DNA from: Fragilaria crotonensis
Lineage: Eukaryota > Bacillariophyta > Fragilariophyceae > Fragilariales > Fragilariaceae
DNA: 64,000 bases
Direction of reading: 5' to 3'
Assembly (NCBI GenBank): GCA_022925895.1
Contig: JAKSYS010000018.1
Coordinates: forward strand, 1 to 64,000
Each line of letters begins with the position of its first letter. Within the stretch, counting starts at the first letter, position 1. The notes under the pieces were generated by a model. That model made no database searches. It was not told the DNA's origin and saw nothing but the letters and a program-made list of their open reading frames with translations. A program made the translations under genes and the position numbers. Shown in pieces: positions 21,320 to 33,228 of the stretch.

Positions 21320-21445
21320 AAACATCTTTCCGTTCAGCGAGGAAATGCCTACCTCACTGCTGCACACTTCGGTTTGGGTGGAGTGTCCTTTCAGACCTGG
21401 GGCGAAGAAAAAGTCAATGCGCTTTGCCACGGTTCTAATGTCGTC
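21320..21445 (+). pseudogene. MO fragment, short
   Basis: About 125 bases matching the 19840-19965 part of the monooxygenase (FGLGGVSFQTWGEE..ALCHGSNVV versus VGLGGVSFQTWGEG..MRFATVPM), with a base change that shifts the frame. Unit A counterpart of the longer MO fragments at 25635 and 43835. Confidence 0.75.
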
Positions 21446-21939
21446 CCAAAACGATTACGGTCATGCTCCTATAACATCTGGATCGTATGTGCTGGCTGAG
21501 AAGGTTAGAGCGCTATGATTGGCGGGATCTTGTGCTAGACTTGAATCGTGCTACTTACAAATCAGACATACAATGTACTACCGGTAGTACCACAAATTCC
21601 ACCTAAGTGGAAGTGGAATTTCCTGACATCGTTCGTGGTAGGTACCAGGTACAGTAGTAGTACGCATGTTGCTGTATTCGCGCTTGATCGGCTTCCAAGA
21701 TTGACGAGTGTCGACTTTGAATCGTGCTACTACAAATACCTCAAATGCAACATAGCACCACGATCCAGATGTAAGGAAACCAAGGTTGAAGCATGACTGT
21801 AATCGTTTTGGGGCGATTGATTCTACACACAAGTAAATTCTGAATCCATCACAATTTTTGAAACCGGAAGTTAGAACCAGGGACTTCCAACGTTATCACT
21901 CCAAATTCCAAAGTCACTTTTCGTTATTAATTGATTCAG

Positions 21940-22788
21940 ATGCAGGCAGCCCTCGACAGACACAACGCGCTTCGAGCTCACCATGGGGCTCCACCACTTG
22001 TGTGGAGCGACGATTGCGCAATGAAAGCACAGCAGGCGGCCAATTACTGTCAGAGCATAAGAGATTTGGTGCACAACAACCATTCCAATCAGGGCCAAAA
22101 CCTCCTCTACAGTTCCTCGAGTCGGGTCAACCCAGTGGATGCGACGCAGCTATGGTACGACGAGGTGGCCAGTTATGACTACAACAACCCTCGCTTCTCA
22201 ATGTCCACAGGACACTTCACACAGCTCGTGTGGAGGTCGACCACTCATGTGGGAATCGCTGTTTCATCCGACGGGAAGTATCTTGCAGCACACTATTCCC
22301 CATCCGGCAACGTTACGGGTCGATTCAGGGAGAATGTATTGCCACCGCAGCCCAGACGCGGGGCGACAGATACAATGCATGTGCCCACAAATCAAGACAT
22401 GGTGCTAATCAATCCTCAATCGGGAAAGGCTCTTGATGTTGCCTACAGTGGAACTGATAATGGTACCAACATTCATTTGTGGGAGTGCAACGGCAGTGGG
22501 GCGCAGATCTGGCGTTATACGCCGGAACAAGAACTTATCAATCCACAGTCGGGAAAGGCTCTTGATGTGTCCTATAGTGGAACTGATAATGGTACCAACA
22601 TTCATTTGTGGGAGCGCAATGGTGGTGGGGCTCAAAAGTGGGTTTTCATGACGGATGGCAGTATTGTGAATCCTCAGTCAGGAAAGGCTCTTGATGTGGC
22701 CTATAGTGGAACTGATAATGGTACCAACATTCATTTGTGGGAGCGCAATGATGGTGGGGCTCAAAAGTGGCAGTTTGTTGCGTCCTAA
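21940..22788 (+). CDS. CAP domain-ricin B-type lectin protein, copy A
   Basis: 282 residues from ATG 21940. The first 150 residues are a CAP (SCP/PR-1/Ag5) domain: ALDRHNALRAHHGAPPLVW, GQNL, GHFTQLVWRSTTHVGI (CAP1 signature) and HYSPSGNVTG (CAP2-like). Then come three near-identical 41-45-residue beta-trefoil repeats, each LINPQSGKALDV.YSGTDNGTNIHL-like and ending in a Q.W motif (AQIW, AQKW, AQKW), making one carbohydrate-binding ricin-B-type lectin fold. There is no toxin A chain; the lectin part alone is a binding module. CAP proteins are usually secreted, yet no signal peptide is visible; the bases before ATG (TTGATTCAG) could be a splice acceptor, so an upstream leader exon is possible. 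The GH3 copy A lies 550 bases downstream. Copies B and C are closer to each other than to A. Confidence 0.87.
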   Translation: MQAALDRHNALRAHHGAPPLVWSDDCAMKAQQAANYCQSIRDLVHNNHSNQGQNLLYSSSSRVNPVDATQLWYDEVASYDYNNPRFSMSTGHFTQLVWRSTTHVGIAVSSDGKYLAAHYSPSGNVTGRFRENVLPPQPRRGATDTMHVPTNQDMVLINPQSGKALDVAYSGTDNGTNIHLWECNGSGAQIWRYTPEQELINPQSGKALDVSYSGTDNGTNIHLWERNGGGAQKWVFMTDGSIVNPQSGKALDVAYSGTDNGTNIHLWERNDGGAQKWQFVAS

Positions 22789-23341
22789 AAGGTATGATTT
22801 GTTTCCAGATAAGAAGTCCTCTACGGGAGTATAAAAATGCATTTCCTCGATACAGACAGAGGTAATTTCTTCATCTAACATAACAGCATTTAGCACTTAC
22901 GGAGCAGGCTTCTATATTCCTCCTTTCTTCTTTCGGGCGTGTTTCCGAAATCAATGTCTAGGAAACTCTCGAATCTACATGCTGTCCGCCAAAGTTCAGC
23001 CAGCAGTACGTTCTCACGTATGGGAACCTTGTAGCTTAGTACATGTAGCACTTTTTATACTGTAGCTCTACACTCTACAGTTATATGCATACCAGGTACT
23101 AGCACTTGCCGCTTGCAGTACCACGTACTTGTACCATATATTGCCATATTTCGTACGCAGTTCCCATTGTACATCGCACCGTTACTACGGTACTAGTAGC
23201 AACGTTCACACCGGTACGCCAGTACAGGAGGAGAATTGTCGTATCTTTCGCTCTCAATCGACCTTGCCTCTTGCCTCCAATGTCACATTCACAACTAAAC
23301 GTTCCATCACAGCAATTCTATAGCACCATCGGTCAGTCAGC
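22789..23341. other. CAP-GH3 intergenic, unit A
   Basis: GTAC-rich spacer also present in unit C (48164-48772). The segment GCAGTTCCCATTGTACATCG.. here and in unit C supplies the empty-site reference for the retrotransposon inserted in unit B. Confidence 0.6.
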
Positions 23342-24600
23342 ATGGCGCCGTCTGGCTTTGTAGCCTCTCACCGCGTCGAAACGTTGCTCGATAGCATGAG
23401 TGTTGAGCAGCTGATAGGCCAAATGTCTCAAATCGACTTGAAAATGCTTCTCGATGACGATACCGGCGATGACGCAACAGTTCGCGTCAATCTGAGCAAA
23501 CTAGAGTATTACATTGGTCATCTGGGAATTGGGTCAGTGTTGAATAACGTTGTTGGTCATCAATGGAATGCATCTCAATTTCGTTCGGCTGTTGTTGAAA
23601 TGCAACAAGTTGCCAAAAAATACAATAATCCGCCCATCATTTATGGACTCGACAGCATCCACGGTGCGAATTACATTCGAGGAGCAACCTTGACACCCCA
23701 ACCAATCAATCTTGCTGCCACATTCAATACCACCATGGCATACCGGGCGGGAATCCTGGCCAGTCGAGACACTCGTGCCGCCGGAATATCATGGCTCTTT
23801 TCGCCGGCGTCGCACTCAATCCGCGATGGAGCCGACTGTACGAAACCTTTGGAGAAGATATGCTGGTCGTCGGTCAAATGGCAAAATCCATGATTATGGG
23901 TATACAAGCCAAAGACAGTACTGGCAGTAGCACCACCACCAGCAGTAGTAGTCATGGAGACAATACGTCGCAACATCAAGGCGGCATTCCTTCCCGAGCG
24001 GCCGCATCGGCAAAGCACTTTATTGGATATTCCGCACCCCGGACGAGTCACGACCGTGCTCCGAGTTGGATCCCCACGCGGCATTTGTATCAATACTTTG
24101 TACCACCGTGGCGACACGTTGCAGATGAGGTCCTTACCATCATGGAAGCGTACACGGAATACGACGGCGTCCCAGTGGTGACCAACCGACATGCCCTGCA
24201 AACGTTGCTGCGATTTCAATTGGAATTCAACGGTGTGGTGGTGACGGATTATAGTGAAATGTGGAACCTTGTTGAATGGCATCACGTGTCCAAGGACAGA
24301 ACAGATGCAGTCGCTTCATCGATACGAGCTGGTGTTGACATGAGTATGATACCTTTTGATGCCGAGGAATTCGTTCGAGCTGTCAAGGATGCGATCGCTT
24401 CCAACCAGCTGGACAAGGATCATGTTCGAAATGCTGCACGACGAGTCTTGAGCTTGAAGGAAACGTTGAACATGTTCGACGAGACTGTGACGATGGAGGA
24501 TGTCGATCTGGCCAAAGTTGGAACCGATCGTGAGGAAGCCTTGGAGATGGCGCGACAATCCATTGTATTGGTCAAGAATGAGAACAACCTGCTACGATCC
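23342..24600 (+). pseudogene. GH3 beta-glucosidase copy A, frameshifted and 3'-truncated
   Basis: Matches the first 420 or so residues of the intact GH3 at 48773. ATG 23342. A 7-base deletion relative to copy C at about 23806 (TCGCCG|GCGTCGCACTC) shifts the frame, after which the second frame carries ALNPRWSRLYETFGED, KHFIGY and VVVTDYSEMW. At 24597 the sequence switches, inside the codons after NENNLL, to monooxygenase DNA (GATCCTGAAAAGCG), losing the whole C-terminal domain. Confidence 0.88.
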
Positions 24601-25210
24601 TGAAAAGCGAAAGGAAAAGCTGATGGAAGCCTTCTCTACATGGCATGACCCTATTGCAAGGTTGATGGAGGCGACTCCTGCTAATGAGCTGTAGCGCATA
24701 AGCACTATGTTGGTCCTGTCCCAGACATACATCGACTGGTGAGAGAGCTACACAGGAATGCTCCTCTATCGGCAGGTCCTGGACCTGCCATGGTTTTTGT
24801 CGGAGATTCCCTCATGACAGTCGATCCCATTTTGGCCCAAGGCTTTACAATGGCATTGGAGGGCGCTCATGCTCTTGCTGGATGTGTCGAGGCTGCTTGT
24901 CAAACGAACGCAGACCATCTTGCCTTTGATCCTCACGCGCTGCGGGTCTCCTTGCAAGAGAGTCACGATGAACGAAGCAATCACCGACTCGTGTCGCTGT
25001 TACGAGCTACGGAATTGGTGCAAACCTTGGGACAGCCCCAACCTAGTTTGATTGGATTTTTGGCCAAGAATGTGATTCGACCCTGTATGCAGCTAATGCC
25101 CAACACCATCAAGACGCCGATTTTCAACGCGGTTCTTAAATAGTCGTTGGGTGCAAAGTAGTAGTAATGCTGATGGGAGTCGGCGGCGACGAATTTTATT
25201 TTCGTGAAAT
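24601..25210 (+). pseudogene. Duplicated MO 3' end fused to GH3 copy A
   Basis: Corresponds to about 20045-20690 of the monooxygenase, from DPEKRKEKLMEAFSTWHDP to FNAVLK and its 3' flank. A short internal deletion near 24690 (ANE followed by CTGTAG) and a TAG at 25141-25143 mark it as dead. The GD motif (VFVGDSLMTVDP) is still readable in 24739-25143. Confidence 0.88.
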
Positions 25211-25634
25211 GCCTTGACCTCTGAGTGATAGTATCGCTGCAAAGGCTGTGCTGTATCCGGAAGTAGGCGCTCACACTTGCAGTACTACCGGTAGTTCGAT
25301 TTTGAATCTTTCGATGGTTCTGGGCCCGGCGGAACCCTATTTTATCAGCAGATGCACATCCGATTCGGAATGTACCTATACTAGACATAGCATGCATTTT
25401 CAGCATCCCAACATGGTGAGGTGTGCTGGCTGCTTCAGTTCGCTGAGAGTACCAGGTACCAGTCCTCTCGTGTGGTAGTGGAGATTCGTTTCGCTCTTGT
25501 CTTGATCTACTACTGGACTTTTGCAAGGGAGACATTATGGGCGTAAACGACTTATAATGCTGCATTAAATCCGTGCTTGCGAACCTCAACATAGATGCTG
25601 ATGCCATAGCAATTGAAAACCTACGGGTACATTG
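25211..25634. other. Duplicated spacer, shared with 43377-43834
   Basis: Near-identical to the unit C segment. No gene recognised; it contains CAGTACTACCGGTAG palindromic tracts. Confidence 0.6.
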
Positions 25635-26213
25635 ACAGCATCGGTCAGAAGTACTCCTCACGGGTGCCCCTCGTTTCTCCTCAAAGAGAGTACAACTTCA
25701 CGAGAAGAAGGAGCTCTGGGCGAAACAACCGCACAAGAATACCATCTCATCATTGCTTCCAAAGGGACGCATTCGAATCTGAGACAGCGATATGGGGTCC
25801 ACAATGTTTCACGAACTCGTGTGACTGGCACCAATGTTTTTAATTCAGATGAAGACATTCAGCAAGACACCACATTGGAGGAGATGGGACAGGCGGAAGC
25901 CAACGCTGTTGAAGATCGAAACTATTTCCGTTCTGCGAGGCAAGCCAACCTCACTAATGCACACTTCGGTTTAAGTGAAGGGTCCTTTCAGACCTGGGGC
26001 GAAGGAAAGTCAATGCGCTTTGCCACGGTTCCATTGTCGTCCCGAGACGATTACAGTCACGCCAGTATCTCAAGTCGTAACATCTGGATCGCATCTGCGG
26101 CTTTAGTTGAGAAGGTTCGTGCGCTATGGTTGGCGGGTCCACATCACGTACTGGAGCAGTTCAGAAAACACAAATACAGCATTGGCTCTATGAAAACGAA
26201 GCAGAAGCAGTAA
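25635..26213 (+). pseudogene. MO middle fragment, copy in unit B
   Basis: Contains EYHLIIASKGTHSNLRQRYG, TGTNVFNSDEDIQQDTT and GSFQTWGEGKSMRFATVP, corresponding to MO 19640-19965, then unrelated sequence to a stop at 26213. The ends of MO are missing. It is almost identical to 43835-44413, so unit duplication came after the fragment formed. Confidence 0.85.
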
Positions 26214-29209
26214 CAAGAGGAAGAACAGAGGTGGAAATCGCTGGCACATCATGGTCAGTTCATCGTTTTCGGCGTCGTGTCAAAATGCTGTCGATCACCC
26301 TGTGTTTGCTTCCGTCACAATTCCAAAAGATACGGGGTACTAGCTACATAGTACAATTCACATAACAGGAGCTACAGGTACAAGTACGAGAAGTGAGTTT
26401 TCCTTCGTGGAAATTCCTTCAACCGTGTGCACTCGAACCGCCGCATTGGAGGTCGTACTACCAGGGACATCCGGCAAACCTGCTTACACACATTTAACGG
26501 CTGACATCCGGGGCGTTAAACGATAGATTATTTAAATTGATGATTGTAGTATTTCATAGAACGCGTGCCAAACAATGGTTGGCACACTTGCGATGAGGCT
26601 TGGCTGGCGCTCTCCCCAATATTTCTTAAGCTATATTATTTTTGCTTAAATAATGTTAATATTTACGTTTGCTGCTTAAGAAATATTTTCACTGACAGCG
26701 ATGTTCCTAGAAAATATTTGCTTTTATGTTACTGCTTAGGAAATATTAATGGTTCCAATGTTTGCTCATTTCTTCACGTGCAGCATATCGTGGTCAAGGG
26801 TTTATCATCCGCCTGTCTTTAGTCGCTCCTCACAACAAACAGTGTTCCCATTTGCACTTCAGGCAGTTTCCTGAGTTCACACATAAACCGATCGCAATAT
26901 GAGAATCAGCAACACCAACAACAACAAAACAATGAAGGCCTTTAGGGACATGCATTATTTGTAAATACCTCATTGAGGGGGGTTATCATTGTTACGGTTG
27001 ATAAAATGCTTCCAAGGGCAATTTAGGAACGGTGTGTCAGTGATTTCAAATCTGAGACACTACGCTGCCCCTAAGTATGCACTACTACTACTAAACCACT
27101 GACAAACATGTATGCACCTGCTAAGCTGCAGTTGTTGTAACAGTCTGCTGCCTTCTGGCTGATGCAAATTGTCTACTCAATGGACAATGTTAGATAGGTA
27201 CAGTAGCTAGTAGTAGTAATCGTAAAATGTAAGTGGCATCTGTCATGATCAGCCAAATGCCCCTCTGTGCAGGATAATTGCTTAAAATCCTTTCACATTT
27301 CATCAACCACAATCTCCTATTAAGTCTACGTTTTATAGTACCTGTAGAATTGTCAAGTTCTCTGAAGCATCACTCATAATAGTGTTTTCTGATTCGATTG
27401 TTACCTCCAAGACCACGTTCCAGCAGGAAAGATGTCTCTTGCATTGCCTTAGGTTCTGCACTGAGAAGACCACCAGCAGCAACGAAAGCCTATGACTGTC
27501 ACGCAGAAAGCGTTGAAAGTCATTTCTGAATGCACAACAGCTTCATGCCAAAAGTTTTGACATTCCGAACGAATGTTTGCGAGCAAAAAATAATTGAAAG
27601 TGATCAATGTCGTATCTCTCTCGTATGCTCTTGCTTTTCCCATCGCCAGCAAACTCAACTGTCTCCTCAGAAATACATTTGTTTCAAACCAGTAAAAGGA
27701 ATTGAGGGAAGCCATGTGTGTTGTATCTTCCAAGGGAGACGATGAGCAACATTAAACCCCACCACCGCCATGTTGTCAGCTTTAATACAGGATTCGGTAG
27801 GCAACTGGAAGGGCAACTTAATGCTGATGAACAAGAATGGTTCCAAGTTCCGACTGCTTCATCTACATCCTCACTCATGACTAAGATCAGCCAAAAATGA
27901 TTGAATGGATGGGCAAGATTAGTATGAAGATTTCAGAGCAGAAGCGAGCAAGGTGAACCCAAGAAAGCTTCAGGGACAAGGGATGAGGTGACAACTAGTA
28001 TAAGTGCGGGTGTGCTTGATACCAAGGCAATGACTACTGCTGCATCAAGGAGGAAATCCACCACTCTCGGGTAAGAGCATTTGGCTTAAGGTGGCGGTGC
28101 TGCTATCGGCCGTCGGTGCAGATGTCTCAGGGTATGCAGCATCATGCCATATTGTTTGAACAGTATTCTGGTAGAGCCTCCCTCCATCAAAACACTTCAT
28201 AGACACCTTTAGGTTCAAGCACAAGATCCTGTACCAGTGTCCCCTGGATGATAGAAAGGGGGACTGAATTCTCATACAATGGTTGCACTAGCTGCTGCTC
28301 CAGCCAATGATAGACAAGTCAGAAATCCTCGATTGATTTGGGGGTTTCTTCACCAGCAGACAAGTAGGTAATGGTCATGCATAATGATTCCACGTCGCCA
28401 AGGGGTCCTGACAATAGCTCTATCTTGAGATTTTCCTTATGTGGTATGCAAAGATGGCAGAGTGGTGATGTGGTCAGAATACAAGGGCAAGCCCCCATCA
28501 GAGCGACTTCCATATTGTCATTGACAGCAACAATTGCCTGTAAGAGCCCCAGAGACCAGAACTCCATCCATCTGCATTTGCAATATTAATAATTGGCCAA
28601 GGTATCAACAAGTCACCAGCACTGCACAGGAGCTCATCGCCTTCACATCCAAAAATTGTCTGTAACATGCAAGCAACTCACATCCAGCAAGCCACCACTA
28701 AAGTCACAGAATGAATGCATTCCACGCCCTCCTTCTTATTATCTATGCAACTCAAAGGCCAGAGCTGCAGCTGCAGGCTCCTTGAGGGTTCAAGTCACCA
28801 TGGTACCAGCATCAGTGATAGCCTTTGCAGTGTCTTGACATTGTCTTGCTGTAAACGTAGCTGGCAAACAAATGACGACTGACTTCATATTTGTCATGAT
28901 TCAAGAATAGGTGCGTGATCTCCATCATGTAGTTGAAAATGTACAAGTATGAACCAGCATGAATTTGAGCAGGGGGAGACATACAAGACAAAGATGCATG
29001 GCGCATCATGGGAGACCAACATGCCAATGGTATTGTTGTTGTTGAAGACAATTTGAAATTTAACCTCATAAGAGGAGAAGCAGATATATTGGAGCTGCAC
29101 TGCCCCAAGTGCAATGTCGAAGAACAGGGTCAAAGAAGCATTAGCATGCAAGCAACAGTAGTGGATGGTTCCAACCTTGCTTTGAAACACCATGATGATG
29201 ATGGGTGGC

Positions 29210-29340
29210 ATCGGACAGAAGCAAACCACTACCACTTCAGCTTTTCTAGCACAGGCCACGACCTCGATTAAAAGGGCGCCTGCGAAAGAGCAGAGACTGA
29301 AGATGATAGATGGCCGTTCTGTTCGAAGCCTCCGAACAAG
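29210..29340. repeat. 130-bp direct repeat, copy 1
   Basis: Pairs with 29607-29738, about 95% identical by eye (TCGGACAGAAG..., ..GTTCGAAGCCTCC). It lies inside the 26464-30884 insertion. The shared part reads on the minus strand as FSLCSFAGALLIEVVACARKAE. Confidence 0.85.
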
Positions 29341-29606
29341 ATCAAATGCAGCAAAGTAAAGCATCCCATGATTTTTACTAGAGGCTAGGAGAATTTACCG
29401 GAGTTGTCTTCAGACAATGATGAAAAGGCTGTGAGTCTGAGTTGAGAACAGAAAAAAGGTGCATCAGCAACTAACCACATACCATGCGGACAACTCCAAA
29501 CAGACAGCACTAGAAACTGAAAGAAAGAACAGCAGTCAAGGAATGATAGCTACTGCATGTGTCCTACTTGGGCACCGTGATGCTAACATGCTGACTGGTG
29601 GTGCTG

Positions 29607-29738
29607 TCGGACAGAAGGAAACCACTGCCATTTCAGCTTTTCTAGCACAGGCCACGACCTCGATTAAAAGGGCGCCTGCGAAAGAGCAGAGACTGAAGAT
29701 GATAGATGGCTGTTCTGTTCGAAGCCTCCAAACAACAT
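29607..29738. repeat. 130-bp direct repeat, copy 2
   Basis: Second copy of 29210-29340, offset by about 397 bases. Confidence 0.85.
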
Positions 29739-30884
29739 CATGCTAGGGGCTAAGTGGTTGATCAAAGTAGTCTGCAAGATGAGGACATAGTTAGAAACAG
29801 TGCTAGTCGGTACAACAGCTGACCACAGGAACATGCCAGCCACCATGACGTTGAGTACCCCATAGGCATTCAACAACAGCAAATTCTTGCTGGTGTCAGC
29901 ATGGACTTTACTCTTGCTGTCGGTGTCTGTAAACCACGATAACAACAAGCAACCATATACGGGCATTTTGGTGCGAAACGTACTGTACCTTCCGGTACAT
30001 TCGTTCGAGAAAGATGATTATTGCTGGACCAGCAAGAAGGATGATAAAATTTCATCATATAGCAACTCACTGTCAGAAGGGACAAGGTATCACCAGCCAA
30101 TTGTACTGATGGAGGAGGACAACGATGATGGAAGTGTCGGGAACGAAGGCATATGATCAAACGATCAAGGATGCAAACATAATGCCGCGAATAGCGCTCC
30201 GATTCGTTGTTGTGGAAGATTTTCGATGTACCAGGTACAACAGTGCTTGTCCTCAGCAACGATTGCTGGTTTTGTTCTCTTAAATGCGACCTCTTACGTT
30301 ACAGGAAGTACTTCGGGTACACTGAAAATCCCGATTTAGCTCGCGAGCAAGATTCGCGTTTTTCCTTCGAAAACTACGACCTCTTTGGAAGTGTTTTCGT
30401 TCAACGGCTTCGAAACAATCAAAGTCACAGTATGCCTGGTAGCTCGTGCGTGCGATCTTCGATTCTACCGGTAGTCTGCACTCCATGTAGTAATAGTGCC
30501 ACCAGGTATGCATACGAGGTACACGTACTTGTACTCCGAGTCAAAAGTAGCGTTGCCTCGTAAGCCTTACGTGTTGTTTTGTACTAAGCTTCTTTCTTAA
30601 GAGATATTTCTCCGGAAGGTTTTGTTTTAATTAAAATATTCTAATGACGTTCGCTTCTTAAGTTTTCTTAAAATATTCATGGACTGCTTAAGAAATATTT
30701 CTAACGACATTTTCTTCTTAACAAATATTATTTGGCAAGGGCCAGGCCAGCGTGCATGCGATTCACGACGCCAGCCTCTCTCTATTGTCGTTGAAATCGT
30801 AACTGCCATCAACGGTGGGGCCGAAAGGTTATGACGCCAAAACCTCGAGCGCTCGTGTTTATAAGAAACTTTTCCGCACGTCCC

Positions 30885-31493
30885 AGGTACTACGTCGTAC
30901 CACAAATACTGTAGTGGAATTTCCACTTTTAGGCTTTTCGGTCAAACGGAGTTTTCTGACTCCTGACATCGGTCGTGGTAGATACCTACGAATGCATATG
31001 ATTTTCAATACAATTTTGAGTACAAGTACTGTACAAGTATTGTACGAGTGTTGCTGCGTTTTTCTTGATGTCTACGTCCAAGATTGACGGCGCAGGACTG
31101 GAATCTTTATAGATGGGGCGATTGATTCTTTTCTCGTGATCAGGTACATGTATCTGATACATGTATGATTCAAGGATACAAGGTACTTGGAGTACGATAG
31201 AAGTGGTACTTGTACTGTAAATATGCATAGACATCATCATATACATTCTGACACATGTGTCGACGTTGAATCGTGCTACGTACATGTACAAATATCAAAT
31301 GCAACATAGCACCACGATCCAGATGTAAGGAAACCAAGGTTGAAGCATGACTGTAATCGTTTTGGGGCGATTGATTCTACACACAAGTGAATTCTGAATT
31401 CATCACAATTTTTGAAACCGGAAGTTAGAACCAGGGACTTCCAACGCTATCACTTCAAACTCCAAAGTCACTTTTCGTTATTAATTGATTGAG
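30885..31493. other. Shared leader region before CAP-lectin copy B
   Basis: Homologous to 44688-47317 (with insertions) and, in its last 200 bases, to 21735-21939. The conserved block AGCACCACGATCCAGATG..CGATTGATTCTACACACAAG before all three CAP-lectin genes is the best candidate promoter or 5' UTR. Confidence 0.55.
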
Positions 31494-32339
31494 ATGCAGG
31501 CAGCCCTCGACAGGCACAACGCGCTTCGAGCTCACCATGGGGCTCCACCACTTGCGTGGAGCGACGATTGCGCAAGGAATGCACAGAAAGCGGCCAATTA
31601 CTGTCAGAGCGTAGGACATTTGGAGCACAGCAACCATCCCAATCAGGGCCAAAACCTCTACAGTTCCTCGAATCGCGCCAACCCAGTCGATGCGACGCAG
31701 CGATGGTACAACGAGGTGGCCAGTTATGACTACAACAACCCTCGCTTCTCAATGTCCACAGGACACTTCACACAGCTCGTGTGGAAGTCGACCACTCATG
31801 TGGGAATTGCAGTTTCGCCAGACGGGAAGTATCTTGCAGCAAACTATTCCCCGTCCGGCAACGTTACGGGTCGATTCAGGGAGAATGTATTGCCACCGCA
31901 TTCCCGACGCGCGGCGTCAAATACAATGCATGTGCCCACAAATCAAGACATGGTGCTAATCAATCCTCAGTCGGGAAAGGCTCTTGATGTTGCCAACAGT
32001 GGAACTGATAATGGTACCAACATTCATTTGTGGGAGCGCAACGGTGGTGGGGCGCAGATGTGGCGTTATACGACGGACCAAGAACTTATCAATCCACAGT
32101 CGGGAAAGGCTCTTGATGTTTCCTCTAGTGGAACTGACAATGGTACAAACATCCATTTGTGGGAGCGCCATGGTGGTGGGAATCAAAAGTGGGTTTTCAT
32201 GGCGGATGGCAGTATTGTGAATCCTCAGTCAGGAAAGGCTCTTGATGTGGCCAACGGCGGAACCGATAATGGTACCAACATTCATTTGTGGGAGCGCAAT
32301 GGTAGTGGGGCCCAAAATTGGCAGTTTGTTGCATCCTAA
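31494..32339 (+). CDS. CAP domain-ricin B-type lectin protein, copy B
   Basis: 281 residues from ATG 31494, same architecture as copy A: CAP domain with GHFTQLVWKSTTHVGI and NYSPSGNVTG, then three lectin repeats with AQMW, NQKW and AQNW. The open frame is uninterrupted. It is nearly identical to copy C (47318), differing by a handful of residues, which fits recent unit duplication or gene conversion. The intergenic region 3' of it is broken by the YR retrotransposon that starts at 32642. Confidence 0.87.
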   Translation: MQAALDRHNALRAHHGAPPLAWSDDCARNAQKAANYCQSVGHLEHSNHPNQGQNLYSSSNRANPVDATQRWYNEVASYDYNNPRFSMSTGHFTQLVWKSTTHVGIAVSPDGKYLAANYSPSGNVTGRFRENVLPPHSRRAASNTMHVPTNQDMVLINPQSGKALDVANSGTDNGTNIHLWERNGGGAQMWRYTTDQELINPQSGKALDVSSSGTDNGTNIHLWERHGGGNQKWVFMADGSIVNPQSGKALDVANGGTDNGTNIHLWERNGSGAQNWQFVAS

Positions 32340-32641
32340 AAGGTGTGATTTGTTTCCAGATACGAAGTCCTCTACGGTAGTATAAAAATGCATTTCCTCG
32401 ATACAGTCGGAGGTAATTTTCTTTATCTAACATAACAGCATTTAGCACTTACGGAGCAGGCCTCTATATTCTTCCTTTCTTCTTTCGGGCGCGTTACCGA
32501 AATCAATGTCTAGGAAACTCTCGAATCTACATGGCATGACCGAGAGAACCTGTCCGCGGCATGCATACTACTAGCAGTTCCAGCTTGCAGTACCGGTACC
32601 GGTACGATATATTTGGTTCGCAGTTCTCTCATTATGCATCT
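32340..32641. other. CAP-GH3 spacer, unit B, left part
   Basis: Homologous to 22789 onward and 48164 onward. It stops at GCAGTTCTCTCATTATGCATC, where the retrotransposon is inserted; the spacer continues at 42537 with CACCGCTACC. Confidence 0.75.
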
Positions 32642-33162
32642 GATTACTGCACTGCATCTACCAGTACCGACGGTAACGGTAACATATTCTAAACCGCAGA
32701 AAGTTATAAAGATGAACACGACAAAGAACCAAGCTTAAACATAGTTTGAGGTGGATGGAACCCCAGACTAGCATAAACCATTTTCGTCGCAGAGTTTCAC
32801 AATTCGCTTGACTTAGGTGGGGTCAATCGAACCGCAACGTGGGGGGAACCGATGCTTAGTAAAACAACACAAAGCACAGAAAATTATACCCCTCCTCAGG
32901 GTCATGCTGGTGACATGAATTCGCGTCGCCAGATGTCTCTGAACCCAACGGGGTTGTTCTCCCTGATTCCCAACGCCAGCGAGTTGAGTCGGAACAGAGT
33001 CATCGACTTTCAACGCTGACGATGGGTGAAGATATACCAGTCTTGACAACTCGCAGAATCGAATGCTTGCGGTCGTCGATCCGTTGAGTCGAGAGACGCC
33101 CAGTGACAGGAGCGAAGAAATTGACTCTTTTCAATTATATTCGTCCTTGAACATAGAACCCC
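32642..33162 (-). repeat. Split direct repeat A, outer copy
   Basis: 521 bases, GATTACTGCACTGC to ACATAGAACCCC, matching 33694-34215. Its left edge is the element terminus. Confidence 0.9.
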
Positions 33163-33228
33163 GGTATAAAAGCGATCAGAAAAAAGCGAAAATACCGCAA
33201 AAGGAAAAGAAAGAAGGGTGGTGGGTGG

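Larger units (their letters stand above)
26464..30884. mobile_element. Unclassified insertion with subterminal repeats (4.4 kb)
   Basis: Bounded by comparison with unit C, where CGTACTACCAGGTACTACGTCG (44666-44688) is uninterrupted. Here the same sequence is split after TACCA. Ends are GGGACATCCGGCAAA (26464) and TTTTCCGCACGTCCC (30884), an imperfect inverted repeat; CAG or CCAG flanks both sides and may be a 3-4-bp target duplication. Both ends carry several TTAAGAAATATT-type repeats (26622-26750 left, 30590-30730 right), typical of subterminal binding sites. No transposase is recognisable. The interior has shifting minus-strand stretches reading as hydrophobic membrane-like protein (for example 28894-29364 and 29664-29966) but no family I can name. 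Confidence 0.65.

Noticed and set aside
21940-22788. Ricin-like toxin
   Set aside because: Only the carbohydrate-binding B-type lectin repeats are present, fused to a CAP domain; there is no N-glycosidase A chain.
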